64,000 nucleotides of DNA from Gilliamella apicola (GTDB taxonomy: Bacteria > Pseudomonadota > Gammaproteobacteria > Enterobacterales > Orbaceae): positions 62,001 through 126,000 of the forward strand of contig NZ_QGLP01000010.1 of the NCBI RefSeq assembly GCF_003202915.1, in the 5' to 3' direction. Positions 9,525-18,275 of this stretch are shown here, piece by piece. Position numbers and translations under genes: made by a program. The notes beneath the pieces are model-generated. The model searched no databases. It saw only the letters and a program-made list of their open reading frames with translations, and was not told where the DNA came from. Each line of letters begins with the position of its first letter. The first letter of the stretch is position 1.

Positions 9525-10257
9525 TATTTTTTTCTCCATAATTGAAGATATTTTTAGCCGATAGATGATATTTAAATCGATTGCCTACTAGATATTGTTC
9601 GGTATGTTCAAATGGTTGAAAATTATCATCAAAATTATTACTGGAAACTTTGTAAATGGGTGTGCCATCAATAACTTGTAAATATTTAGCCTTATCTTCA
9701 GCTGCTAACTCATAGGTTATTTCTTCACGGCCATGACTAGGTTTAACTGGATAATGCTCTTTTAAAAATTGATAAAGAGAGACATTATTTAAATCGACTT
9801 GCTCTAAACCTTTGAACTTATTAGATGATAAATAGGTTATTTCGTAAGAAAGCGGGGTTTTGTTTAATATCCTTTGTCGAATAATTCTAATCAATTTTTC
9901 GTTTGAACCAAAAAAGGCTCTTAGTTCAGCCGGCATATTAATAATTTGATTGCTCAGAACTTTTATATTAATGTCAATATCATCTTCTTTTTTAACTTCT
10001 TCACTAAAAGAAGACATTTTTAACATGTTAATCTCAAAAATTTTATGCTGTTCGACATCAGTCTCAGCTTGGAATACATAACCTTCCATAGCTAAATCAT
10101 TCAAAGCATTTCTTATTGTTGTACGACTTACACCAAAATGTTCTGCTAGTGCCCGTTCTGTCAATTTTTGACTGACAATAGTCGGATTAGCTTTAATTTG
10201 TTCTTCAACATAAGTTTTTGAAGCAATTTCACGATATTCCAAAAAATCATACTCCAT
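9511..10257 (-). CDS. GntR-family (HutC/UTRA) transcriptional regulator 1
   Basis: 248 residues with a GntR helix-turn-helix (LTERALAEHFGVSRTTIRNALNDLAMEGYVF, residues ~32-62) and a UTRA-like C-terminal domain (RIIRQRILNKTPLSYEITYLSS). It is the first gene of the operon and overlaps regulator 2 by 14 bases. Its promoter region carries a perfect 17-bp inverted repeat and a CRP-like site. In Salmonella the gfr operon is governed by a sigma-54 activator of the LevR type (family knowledge). Two GntR proteins instead imply that regulation was rewired here. Confidence 0.83.
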   Translation of the reverse strand: MEYDFLEYREIASKTYVEEQIKANPTIVSQKLTERALAEHFGVSRTTIRNALNDLAMEGYVFQAETDVEQHKIFEINMLKMSSFSEEVKKEDDIDINIKVLSNQIINMPAELRAFFGSNEKLIRIIRQRILNKTPLSYEITYLSSNKFKGLEQVDLNNVSLYQFLKEHYPVKPSHGREEITYELAAEDKAKYLQVIDGTPIYKVSSNNFDDNFQPFEHTEQYLVGNRFKYHLSAKNIFNYGEKNNEIV

Positions 10258-10283
10258 GTTTGGACTTTTTTATAAAACAGATA

Positions 10284-10300
10284 TACGTTAAATTAACGTA
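10284..10300. promoter_or_regulatory. Perfect 17-bp palindrome, candidate GntR operator
   Basis: TACGTTAA-A-TTAACGTA is a perfect inverted repeat (8 bp arms, 1-base centre) 27 bases upstream of the first regulator. Directly next to it, ACTATT (10301-10306) and AATAGT (10314-10319) form a second, looser inverted repeat. Size and symmetry fit a dimeric GntR operator; which of the two regulators binds is unknown. Confidence 0.55.
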
Positions 10301-10356
10301 ACTATTGTTAAAAAATAGTCAAAAAGATACATGTTGTCAATTTTAAGTACCAAAAC

Positions 10357-10372
10357 TGTTGTGTAGATCACA
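10357..10372. promoter_or_regulatory. CRP-like site upstream of the PTS operon
   Basis: TGTTG-N6-TCACA matches the CRP consensus TGTGA-N6-TCACA in 8 of 10 core positions, with AT-rich flanks. It lies about 100 bases upstream of the first regulator's start, a usual activating distance. Confidence 0.5.
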
Positions 10373-10534
10373 ATTTTTATTATTAACTTAATTAAATCAA
10401 TAGAATAAATACCAATCTAGGGATTTTAAGAGGTGAAGTAATTAATATCAGAATAAATATAGAGGTAAATATACTCAGAAAGCTCCTTTGTCTCGCGGTG
10501 CGAGATTTGTATCAAATACATAATGGCATTAATA

Positions 10535-10563
10535 AAAAAGTCTACTCAATAAGCAGACTTTTT
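10535..10563. terminator. Hairpin terminator-like element
   Basis: AAAAAGTCT pairs with AGACTTTTT around an 11-base loop. It lies between two minus-strand genes, about 130 bases downstream of the AraC gene. Its sequence and its position relative to the next repeat resemble the terminator that follows tRNA-Pro at 22118-22147. Confidence 0.6.
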
Positions 10564-10572
10564 ATAAACATA

Positions 10573-10588
10573 GTCGGCGGGAGACGAC
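10573..10588 (-). repeat. Decayed copy of the tRNA-Pro 3' end (possible island boundary)
   Basis: GTCGGCGGGAGACGAC resembles the complement of the tRNA-Pro 3' end at 22159-22174 (GTCGGCGAGAGAGGAT). Both are preceded at nearly the same distance (39 versus 41 bases) by a similar terminator hairpin. Same orientation, ~11.6 kb apart. This could be a worn attachment-site repeat or a decayed tRNA. The rest of 10258-10695 shows no gene, only the operator and CRP-like sites. Confidence 0.35.
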
Positions 10589-10695
10589 TAACTGACATCT
10601 TATGTTCATCTTGCTGATCGTTGTTAAAGTAAAGCCGTCTCGCTGTACTTATCGCAAACCGCAGAAAGGTTTTCATCATCTTAGTTAGTAAAGTT

Positions 10696-11490
10696 TCACC
10701 ATGAGAGACGATTTCTCATGGCTTTTTGGTAGTTTCCCGGTGTTACTCCGAAATTTCGTCGGAAAATAGCAATAAATCCACTAATATTGTCATAACCTAA
10801 ATACAAAGATATTTCGGTGATTGGTTTTCCCGCAGCAAGTAATTCTAACGCTTTTAACATACGCAGTTTTTGACGCCACTGTGTGAAATTAAACCCAGTT
10901 TCGTTGGTAAATCGACGGGTTAATGAGCGCCGAGAAATGCCAGCCCAAACGCCCCAGTCATTAAGATTTCTATCATCGCTAGGATTATCAGACAAAGCTA
11001 AAGCGATTTTTAACAGACGCATATCTTTTGGCATTGGAAGTGCTAGCTCGATTTGGGGCATGGTTCTAATCTCATCAAGGATTACGGCAATTAATCGCTG
11101 CTGTTCCGGTTCTAGTTCTGAATTATGCCATGACATGGTTCGGGTAATTGCTTCGCGCAATAAGCCAGATAACGCTAAAATGCATGGTTTGACAGGTAGT
11201 TCAATGCATGCGTTTTTTTGTATATAGATGCTCCATCCCTCGAAACCCCCATGTGATCCAAGAAGACTATGTTGTACATTTGGCGGTATCCAGACCGCAT
11301 GCGTTGCGGGCATTACCCATTGACAACTTTCAGCTGCAATTGAAATTAAACCTTGTAATGTGCCGAGTAATTGCCCTCTCGAATGACCATGACGCTGAGT
11401 TACTCTTTGGGAAGAGTGGCTGACTGTCGATATGATCATCGGCTCACTATCAGAGGAAGCGAGCTGTGGAGAAATGAGTGGCGTATTCAT
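10696..11490 (-). CDS. AraC-family transcriptional regulator with N-terminal cupin domain
   Basis: 264 residues. The N-terminal ~100 residues have the cupin-like RHGHSRGQLL... PPNVQHSLLG pattern; the C-terminal ~100 residues have two helix-turn-helix motifs, ending in ITEISLYLGYDNISGFIAIFRRNFGVTPGNYQ. The layout resembles NimR/YeaM-type regulators that control an adjacent exporter gene. The gene diverges from a DHA2-type MFS transporter at 11810, so it probably controls that transporter and itself through the shared 319-base interval. The inducer is unknown. Confidence 0.8.
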   Translation of the reverse strand: MNTPLISPQLASSDSEPMIISTVSHSSQRVTQRHGHSRGQLLGTLQGLISIAAESCQWVMPATHAVWIPPNVQHSLLGSHGGFEGWSIYIQKNACIELPVKPCILALSGLLREAITRTMSWHNSELEPEQQRLIAVILDEIRTMPQIELALPMPKDMRLLKIALALSDNPSDDRNLNDWGVWAGISRRSLTRRFTNETGFNFTQWRQKLRMLKALELLAAGKPITEISLYLGYDNISGFIAIFRRNFGVTPGNYQKAMRNRLSW

Positions 11491-11809
11491 TTATGTGGCC
11501 CCGATGGGATATTTTGTGGCTTAAATTGGCTAGTAAAAGGCTATTCTACTGGCTATCCTAAAGTCCTCTTAATTAAATTCAAGATAACAAGTTAGCAATA
11601 AATAGATAAGTTGTAAATGAGCCAAATAATCGTTTTTTATACGCATTAATGAGTAATTTGCAAATTTATTCATTGTTTAATAGTCTGGTTTTGAGAAGGT
11701 AACAGATGCATGAAAGGAAAACATAAAAATTATAAAGAAGTGATGCCAACAACCTTTGATGGCATATATACACGCGGCACAACTAAATATCGTTTAGAGA
11801 GAGTTTGTC
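11491..11809. other. Divergent promoter region, AraC gene / MFS exporter
   Basis: No convincing gene in these 319 bases. It is AT-rich and contains a small ATGCCA/TGGCAT hairpin (11743-11765) in the exporter's leader. A weak GAGAG ribosome site lies just before the ATG at 11810. The operator for the AraC protein should lie here, but I cannot point to one. Confidence 0.4.
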
Positions 11810-13177
11810 ATGAAACAAACCCTTGAGCTGACAGCCGCCGAAAGAAAGTTAGTGTTTGCTATGACGCTATCTAGCGTGTTGCCATTATTAGATAATAGCA
11901 TTGTTAATGTTATTTTATCCGCGATTTCCAATGACATTAATACCTCTTATACTTTCATACAATGGGCGATGACTGTATATATGCTGGCCTGTGCTATGGG
12001 TATATTACTATCTCCTTATATACATGAAAATTTTGGACTCAAAAAAGCATGGCTATACTCAATTATCATTTTTCTTGTTGGCTCTGTATTGGTTGGTTTC
12101 TCATATAATCTAGTGTCTTTGCTCTTATTTAGAGGTATCCAAGGTCTTGGTGCGGGGATTTTAATTCCAATTACTCAATCAATAATAGCGACTTATTTTG
12201 GTAAACAGAGACTAAAATCAATTATGGCATTAGTGGCTATTCCGTCAGTCTTTGCTCCTGCACTAGGACCAATTTTGGGGGCGATTATTTCTGAACAGTT
12301 AAATTGGAGAATGGCCTTTTTTATTAACGTACCCTTAGTGCTTCTGGCTATTTTCTTTGGTAGGACGACAGTACCTGATAATAAAACGTCTAAATACAAT
12401 ATGAATATTTATGTATTTATGACATTCCTAATCGCTTTAATATTATTTTTTATCTCGATTAAAAATATCGCTTCTGGCCATTTTTTTGATATGTCTAATA
12501 TTATTATGCTGGTTTTAGGGATTGGCTTGATGATAGTTTCGCTTCTTGTTAACAATAGGTCGGCTATTAAACTGGTCGATTTAAGTGCCTTTAGTAGCGC
12601 GCAATATTCACTGGCAATAATTATGGGATTTCTGACGTCGCTTATCTTTTTTGGTTTCATGATTTTTTTTCCTTTAATCCAAGCTATAAATGATAATATT
12701 GCTATCACGTATATTGGTTTGCTACTTGCTTTACAGGGTGTAGGTGCCTGGTTAGCTAGAAAATTTATTTATCAAAGTTTAAGTGAGATAAATTCATTTT
12801 TAATTATTGGCATTGGATTAATATTCTCTGCCATAAGTATATTAATAATTCAAATCGGCGGAAACTTATCAGAAATTATTGGTTTTATTATCCGAGGTTC
12901 AGGGTTGGGTATTGCGACGATTGCGGTTCTCTCTTCTCCATTCGAATTTTGCGATAAAAATCAAATCAAGGACACGAGTGCTATCACGCGTGTTGTACAG
13001 CAGATTGGTGGGGCATTTGGGGGAGTATTATCAGGAATGCTTATCTATCTGACGCAAGCTCAACTAATTTCAATTAACAATGGTTACTATATCATGTTTT
13101 TGCTCTCTCTTGTTTTCGGTGTTATTGCCGTTATTGCCTATATTTTCTTTGGTCGAGAGAATAAAATTGCCTCCTAA
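11810..13177 (+). CDS. MFS transporter of the DHA2 (drug:H+ antiporter) type
   Basis: 455 residues, hydrophobic throughout, with the DHA2/EmrB-like first-helix motif LLDNSIVNVIL (residues ~27-37), FRGIQGLGAGILIPITQS in the fourth to fifth helices, and the WRMAFFINVPL motif. These predict 12-14 membrane helices and proton-driven export of a small molecule. It diverges from an AraC-type regulator, a common arrangement for inducible exporters. Because it lies directly before a siderophore-uptake locus, a role in exporting a siderophore or a toxic metal-chelate is possible but not shown. It could equally be an unrelated resistance exporter. Confidence 0.83.
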   Translation: MKQTLELTAAERKLVFAMTLSSVLPLLDNSIVNVILSAISNDINTSYTFIQWAMTVYMLACAMGILLSPYIHENFGLKKAWLYSIIIFLVGSVLVGFSYNLVSLLLFRGIQGLGAGILIPITQSIIATYFGKQRLKSIMALVAIPSVFAPALGPILGAIISEQLNWRMAFFINVPLVLLAIFFGRTTVPDNKTSKYNMNIYVFMTFLIALILFFISIKNIASGHFFDMSNIIMLVLGIGLMIVSLLVNNRSAIKLVDLSAFSSAQYSLAIIMGFLTSLIFFGFMIFFPLIQAINDNIAITYIGLLLALQGVGAWLARKFIYQSLSEINSFLIIGIGLIFSAISILIIQIGGNLSEIIGFIIRGSGLGIATIAVLSSPFEFCDKNQIKDTSAITRVVQQIGGAFGGVLSGMLIYLTQAQLISINNGYYIMFLLSLVFGVIAVIAYIFFGRENKIAS

Positions 13178-13790
13178 TGTAAGAGTTGATTGATTTATAT
13201 GAATTTTGCTAGCCAGTTAACGAACCTGTTGCCGTGCAAATAGCGCGCAGATTGACTAAAAACGCCGCCATCTTGCCAACTAATCGTCTGTTAATGTTAT
13301 TGCTAAATCACATTGTGGCAAAATGGGCTTAGCAATCTATCAGCTATAAATTTACCTTGCTTTGCATCAAGAGAAGACACGGCATCAAACCAATCAAAAT
13401 TTTAGTCTTTACCAAACCAGATAGATGTAAAAATGACCCTAAGATTTTTTTACCTTTGCTCAAATCTCAGAATAATCCCCGAAAAATATAGAAAACGGCA
13501 GCAATCCTTAGGCCAATCGAATATACCAAAGGGTTCGTTAAAGCATGACAGTGGACGAGCGTCGAAACATATCGGCTATAATTTTTTCACAATCTATCAA
13601 TAAGATAAAAAAATTTTCTAATTCTAATATAGTACAGTTAATGTGCTGCTTAAGAAATATATTGCTAAGCCAGATCAATTTGATAATTGCTACCCTTATC
13701 ACAGGAAGACCTTATCATGTTAATCATTACTATTTATATAAATCATATAAAAATATCTAATAAAAACAGTGCAATGCTTACCATGAACAA
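13178..13790. other. Gene-poor stretch with a decayed reading frame
   Basis: No intact gene. Between about 13210 and 13329 the + strand carries a 39-codon open stretch with protein-like composition (VQIARRLTKNAAILPTN...) and no start. It continues in the same frame after a stop codon to about 13490. This looks like a worn coding remnant that I cannot assign. The rest is AT-rich and silent up to the Fur box. Confidence 0.35.
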
Positions 13791-13807
13791 ATGATAATAG
13801 TTATCAT
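13791..13807. promoter_or_regulatory. Fur box upstream of the ybtX-like gene
   Basis: ATGATAA-TAG-TTATCAT is a perfect 7+3+7 inverted repeat close to the Fur consensus (GATAATGATAATCATTATC). It lies in the first copy of the duplicated promoter segment and predicts iron repression of the transporter gene. Confidence 0.75.
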
Positions 13808-13949
13808 TATACTTGATTGTACTTTTTTTGAAGATTTCGTACACCAGCATTATCCAATTTCTATTTTAGAATGGGTTTTTGGCTCCAAAAAAGTAACAGT
13901 GGCTAATAATCGATGAAAAAAACTTTGTACTTTTGTGGGTATTTTTATA
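13791..13949 (+). repeat. Duplicated fyuA promoter and signal-peptide start (copy 1)
   Basis: Bases 13791-13912 match 16122-16245, the fyuA promoter, with only about ten differences by eye. The match includes the Fur box, the GAAGATT-TGTACACCAGC block, and the ribosome-site region. It runs on past the fyuA start: an ATG at 13913 opens a 13-codon frame, ending at 13954, that copies the beginning of the fyuA signal peptide. Confidence 0.85.
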
Positions 13950-13967
13950 TTTAATGGTGGCGTTCTT

Positions 13968-15155
13968 TTGAAACTTATATTTGCAATTGGCTCATTTTAT
14001 TTTGTTCAAACATTAATCGGTGGTATTGTCTTTCAAGCGATACCGGCTTGGCTACGGAGTCGTGATGTGGATTTGTACACTATTGGTTTAGTGTCACTTG
14101 CTATGATTCCTTGGACACTTCGAGTACTCTGGGCGGGTGGCGTTGAGCGTTATAGAGTCACTGCATCCGGGAAAATTCGCAGCAAACAAATTGTCATTGC
14201 AGGACAAGTGGCTCTGGCGGTGATATTAATTGGCCTATCATTCGTACATGAAAATATGTTCATCACACTAATTTCACTATTAATTTTATTATCATTAGTT
14301 TGTTGCACGAGTGAGATTGCTTGTGATGCTTATATGATTGAGAATTTAAATTCAAAATCATACGGTATCGGCAATGGATTACGGATTGGATGTGGTTATT
14401 TAGGAATGGCAGTAGGCGGTGGCGGGTTAATCTATCTATGTGATAAATGGGGATGGCAATCCTCCTTACTTGTTTATAGTGCATTACTACTCTTTTTATT
14501 GCTACCTTTGTTATTAGCGCCGAGTATCAATCAGCTTCCTGTTACTGAAAAAAGCGATCAGAGACCATCTCTTATTAAAACAATAAAGCAACCAATGATG
14601 CTAAAGGCGATCGTTTTAGTCTTTTTCTTTGAGATTAGTGGTCGTTTAATTTCATCTATGCTATCTCCTTTTGCGATTGACGCCGGACTTTCTCTAGAGA
14701 ATTTAGGCAAAGTAACCAGTTTTGGCGGTGCTGCTTGTGGGATGCTAGGCACTTTATCAGGTATGCTCTTTATCCGGATTATAGGCTATCGCTGGGCACT
14801 CTTATTGGCGACACTATTTAAATGCTTGTCAATCAGCTGCTTTATCATATTAAGTCTTCAGCCCGATATAAATGCAATATGGCTTATTGTTAGCTATCTG
14901 TTTTTTAACTACACTTTTTCCGTGGGCTTAGTTTGTCTTTACTCGTTCCTAACCACACAAGCGTCGTTGAAGCAAGCTGGATTAGATTTTACATTATTTC
15001 AATGCGGAGCAGCGCTTGCTGCCGGATGTTCTGGTTATATCGGTGGTACAGTGGCTTATTATATGGGTTACGTTACACTCTTCAATCTTACTTTAGGCTG
15101 TGCTTTATTCGTACTTATTTTTTTGTATCGAAGCTCAATCTTAAAAGCAGTATAG
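13968..15155 (+). CDS. ybtX: YbtX-like MFS protein of the siderophore locus
   Basis: About 395 residues with ~12 membrane helices. The start FYFVQTLIGGIVFQAIPAWLRSRDVDLYTIGL is typical of the YbtX/RhtX/FptX group of inner-membrane proteins linked to siderophore use. Setting (FyuA, YbtA, YbtP and YbtQ homologues) supports YbtX rather than the related AmpG permeases. The open frame reaches back to a GTG at 13935, but that lies inside the duplicated fyuA leader. The TTG at 13968, preceded by GGTGG, is a more logical start. Transcription is likely Fur-controlled. It converges on the AraC gene with an 8-base gap. Confidence 0.8.
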   Translation: MKLIFAIGSFYFVQTLIGGIVFQAIPAWLRSRDVDLYTIGLVSLAMIPWTLRVLWAGGVERYRVTASGKIRSKQIVIAGQVALAVILIGLSFVHENMFITLISLLILLSLVCCTSEIACDAYMIENLNSKSYGIGNGLRIGCGYLGMAVGGGGLIYLCDKWGWQSSLLVYSALLLFLLLPLLLAPSINQLPVTEKSDQRPSLIKTIKQPMMLKAIVLVFFFEISGRLISSMLSPFAIDAGLSLENLGKVTSFGGAACGMLGTLSGMLFIRIIGYRWALLLATLFKCLSISCFIILSLQPDINAIWLIVSYLFFNYTFSVGLVCLYSFLTTQASLKQAGLDFTLFQCGAALAAGCSGYIGGTVAYYMGYVTLFNLTLGCALFVLIFLYRSSILKAV

Positions 15156-15163
15156 ATTTTGTA

Positions 15164-16096
15164 TTAATTACAACGATAAGCATGAGGTGTGACACCAAAC
15201 ACTTCAACAAATCGTCTGGAGAGATGACCAGCACAGGTAAAGCCACATCGAATTGCAATATCACTGACGGTTAATGTGCTTTCATTGAGTAATTTTGTCA
15301 CCTGTTGCAAGCGATAGTTGATAATGTAGCGGTGTATACCAACATCGAATACCTTTTTAAAGTCTCTATTTAATTTAGACTCACTCACACCAATAACTTT
15401 AGCAATATCTTTTATGATTAAATGAGTTTGGAAGTGCTCGTGTATAAATAATTGTGCATTGATTACATTTTTACGATCTCGGCCAGTTAAGCTGCTTTTG
15501 ATCGGTTCTCCATCTGTCGATGAGGAGCTCTTTAACTGCTCTAATGTTAACCACAGTGCGTTAAGGCTTAATCGCTGTATATTGAGTTGCGATAACGCAT
15601 CAGAAGACTTTCTGGCGGCTTGCAATCGTTGTGCTATATCTTTGAGCATCGGTGTAAGTGTTAACCGCCAAATACAGAAATTTGGTGAAGAAAATTGCAT
15701 ATTCGCCCGATAGCTATTTAGTGGGCACTCATTGAATATCTTTAATAGCTCGTCCGGACGGAATTGTAACAATATGATGTTATAACTGTAATTAGCAGGG
15801 AAAAAATCGGTGCCATATATCGTATCGTGTGAGTAAGAGAGATAGACCTTATTGGGTTGATAAGACACGACTGATTTGGAGCCATGTATATGATGATGTA
15901 CAGCGCCATTGAGCATAAATACGAGCGATAAATGCTTACCAACCTTTGTATTATTTCGAATATCTTGTAACGGCGCCATTTCTACGAAACCAGCATTAAG
16001 CAATCCTTGTATGTTAAACCATTCAGTACTTTCAAATAGTTTTTTGTCTTTGGTTGCCTGTTTGCGGGTATCTTTACTATAGCGAATGGTTTTCAT
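15164..16096 (-). CDS. ybtA: YbtA-like AraC-family regulator
   Basis: 310 residues. The N-terminal half is a ligand-binding domain (LSLVFMLNGAVHHHIHG). The C-terminal ~100 residues hold two helix-turn-helix motifs (IIKDIAKVIGVSESKLNRDFKKVF; VSDIAIRCGFTCAGHLSRRFVEVFGVTPHAYR). Length and position between the MFS gene and a FyuA homologue match YbtA, which with its siderophore activates fyuA and ybtPQX (family knowledge). It diverges from fyuA over 149 bases that contain a Fur box, so it is probably iron-repressed too. PchR is the nearest alternative name. Confidence 0.82.
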   Translation of the reverse strand: MKTIRYSKDTRKQATKDKKLFESTEWFNIQGLLNAGFVEMAPLQDIRNNTKVGKHLSLVFMLNGAVHHHIHGSKSVVSYQPNKVYLSYSHDTIYGTDFFPANYSYNIILLQFRPDELLKIFNECPLNSYRANMQFSSPNFCIWRLTLTPMLKDIAQRLQAARKSSDALSQLNIQRLSLNALWLTLEQLKSSSSTDGEPIKSSLTGRDRKNVINAQLFIHEHFQTHLIIKDIAKVIGVSESKLNRDFKKVFDVGIHRYIINYRLQQVTKLLNESTLTVSDIAIRCGFTCAGHLSRRFVEVFGVTPHAYRCN

Positions 16097-16121
16097 CCGT
16101 CACCTCTCTATCTATAACAAG

Positions 16122-16138
16122 ATGATAATAATTATCAT
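16122..16138. promoter_or_regulatory. Fur box between ybtA-like and fyuA-like genes
   Basis: ATGATAA-TAA-TTATCAT, a perfect 7+3+7 inverted repeat matching the Fur consensus closely. It is 26 bases from the AraC start and 107 bases from the fyuA start, so one site can serve both directions. Confidence 0.8.
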
Positions 16139-16272
16139 TATACTTAATTATACTTTTTTTGAAGATTTTGTACACCAGCGTTATCCAATTTCTATTTTAG
16201 AATGAGTTTTTAGCTCAAAATAAAAGTAACAGTGGATAATAATCGATGAAAAAAAAACTTATATTTTTGTGT
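16122..16272 (+). repeat. Duplicated fyuA promoter (copy 2, the native one)
   Basis: This is the partner of the segment at 13791-13949. Here the segment continues into an intact fyuA. Shared blocks outside the Fur box (GAAGATTTTGTACACCAGC and TTATCCAATTTCTATTTTAGAATG) are candidate YbtA-binding sequences because they are kept in both copies. Confidence 0.85.
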
Positions 16273-18246
16273 ATATTAGGCTTGTTATATAATGAAGAAT
16301 TGCTGGCAGAACAAGTATCTAAACAAAGCGATCAGAAAACTGACTTTGATACTATTATTGTAACTGCAAGTAAACAATCTAATAAAGCAGCCTCTTCACT
16401 GAATGTATCTTCTAATACCATTTCCCAGGCTAAACTCGAAGCCGCGGGGGTAGATAATACTAAAAAACTCTCTCGGGTATTGCCTGGCTTGAATATACAA
16501 AGCAGTGGTAATTTGCTATTTCCTGCGATATCACTAAGGGGGATCTCTTCTGCTCAGGATCTTTATTCGCCGGCAATCACATTTTATGTTGATGGTGTAC
16601 CACAACTGTCGACTAATTTAGTCCAGTCTTTGATCGACGTTGATCATGTTTCCATGATGAAAGGCCCGCAAGCCACTCTTTATGGTCGCAGTGCGCAGGG
16701 CGGTATAGTGAATATTAGTACTGCCAAACCTAATAACCTATTTCGTGGTTATATTGATGGTGGTGGTGCTAGCCGAAAAGGTTACCATAGCCGTTTGAAT
16801 CTCAGTGGTCCACTGGTAGAGGATGTATTCTATGGCAGCATCACATTACTGCGTCAGTCACAACCGGGGGCATTCAATAACTCATCTACTGGTTCGCACA
16901 GACTGGGGGGATCGGATGAAAATACCGGTAATATTAAATTCAGATTAGCGCCAATAACCGCTCCTTGGGAAGTCAATTTTAGTGCAACAGAAGATAGAAC
17001 TCACTCAACTCAGGATACCTATTTAGACTATAAAAATACCCACAGCCGCAAACTATTAACGTCTGCCGGTAGTTTAGATCCGCGCATGCATCGTCGTACA
17101 CATAGTCAAACTCTAAATGGAAGTTATGATTTCGGCGATTGGTTACTGACTGCTAGTAGTGCTTGGCAACAACTGAAATATGAACGTCGTTTTCCTTATG
17201 GTCCTTACTCAGCTCAATCCTCGGAGCATTGGGATCAAAATACCCAAGAAATTCGCGCAGCAACACAAGGCGATGACCGTTTATGGGATGGCGTATTTGG
17301 CTTATACCGACTGGATATTGATGAAAGTCGCAAAACGAGTACAACCGATTCCTCAGTCACCTCGCAATCATTAGCCACTTATATGGATGGAACCTTGCAT
17401 GTTTCCCAATTTGATCTGGGAGCAGGTTTACGTGCTTCTCATGATAAAGCGAAGACGCATTATGGTAATAATAGCGCCTGGTCAGCTGGGGATAATAGTG
17501 ATAATCAGGTGTTAGGTCAGTTTTCAGTTGGTTATCGTTTAACACCAGACTGGCGTATCTATACGCGCGTCGCACAGGGATATAAGGCTGCTGGCTTTAC
17601 TATTACACCACAAGCCGGTACTCGAGCGGAGCCTTTTTCTGCTGAAAAATCGATTAACTATGAAATTGGTTCACGTTATGAAATTGACGATTTTCAGCTT
17701 CAAAGTGCTGTCTACTATACCCATACTAACAATATGCAGCTTTACTCAGGTCCGATGGGGTTTCAAACATTGAAAAATGCGGGTAGTGCAAATGCCGTTG
17801 GTATTGAATCTGATGCAAAATGGTTGTTTACCCCCGGATGGGCTGCAACCCTAAATGGCAATTTAACTCACTCCAAGTTTGCCAGTAATGTGACTGCTGA
17901 TGATTATGCTAATAATCGAGTTCCGTTTATTCCTAAGTATGGAGCTGGGTTTAGCGTAGATGGCTTGGTTGCAACGTCAATGGGCGCTCTAATGCCTAGA
18001 ATAGCGGTGAATATGACTGGTCCTCTTTACTTTGATGGTAGTAATCAACTACGTCAAGGTAGTTACAGTACAACTGATATAAGTCTTGGCTGGCAAACCA
18101 ATGAACGGATTACTGTGACCGGTTATATCAACAATATTTTTGATAAACGCTACCGCGCATACGCTTACGCTCGTGGTAATAATGCTTTTGCTCAATTCAA
18201 CGAAGGCTTAACAGCAGGCGTTAACATAAAAGTTGATTTCTTTTAA
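16246..18246 (+). CDS. fyuA: FyuA-like TonB-dependent outer-membrane receptor (yersiniabactin/pesticin type)
   Basis: 666 residues; E. coli/Yersinia FyuA has 673. It has a signal peptide (residues 1-21, ending LLA), a TonB box (DTIIV, 35-39), a plug domain (RVLPGLNI, SLRGISSAQD, KGPQATLYGRSAQGGIVNI) and a 22-strand barrel ending in ...VDFF. Many stretches match FyuA almost word for word: YVDGVPQLSTN, VYTRVAQGYK-like YTRVAQGYKAAGF, MQLYSG, NRVPF.P.YGAG, DNQLRQG-like NQLRQGSYST. It imports a ferric phenolate-thiazoline siderophore such as yersiniabactin. It is led by a Fur box and followed 29 bases later by the ABC pair. Confidence 0.92.
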   Translation: MKKKLIFLCILGLLYNEELLAEQVSKQSDQKTDFDTIIVTASKQSNKAASSLNVSSNTISQAKLEAAGVDNTKKLSRVLPGLNIQSSGNLLFPAISLRGISSAQDLYSPAITFYVDGVPQLSTNLVQSLIDVDHVSMMKGPQATLYGRSAQGGIVNISTAKPNNLFRGYIDGGGASRKGYHSRLNLSGPLVEDVFYGSITLLRQSQPGAFNNSSTGSHRLGGSDENTGNIKFRLAPITAPWEVNFSATEDRTHSTQDTYLDYKNTHSRKLLTSAGSLDPRMHRRTHSQTLNGSYDFGDWLLTASSAWQQLKYERRFPYGPYSAQSSEHWDQNTQEIRAATQGDDRLWDGVFGLYRLDIDESRKTSTTDSSVTSQSLATYMDGTLHVSQFDLGAGLRASHDKAKTHYGNNSAWSAGDNSDNQVLGQFSVGYRLTPDWRIYTRVAQGYKAAGFTITPQAGTRAEPFSAEKSINYEIGSRYEIDDFQLQSAVYYTHTNNMQLYSGPMGFQTLKNAGSANAVGIESDAKWLFTPGWAATLNGNLTHSKFASNVTADDYANNRVPFIPKYGAGFSVDGLVATSMGALMPRIAVNMTGPLYFDGSNQLRQGSYSTTDISLGWQTNERITVTGYINNIFDKRYRAYAYARGNNAFAQFNEGLTAGVNIKVDFF

Positions 18247-18275
18247 GTTAGGATCATCTAAGTTCGAGGACAGTT

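Noticed and set aside
8841..10257. The two GntR genes as one gene split by a frameshift
   Set aside because: Each has its own complete winged helix and effector domain, and the second has its own ribosome site; they are two genes.
13545..13760. 71-codon plus-strand frame before the Fur box
   Set aside because: No ribosome site, no recognisable motif, very AT-rich composition; more likely chance in an empty region.
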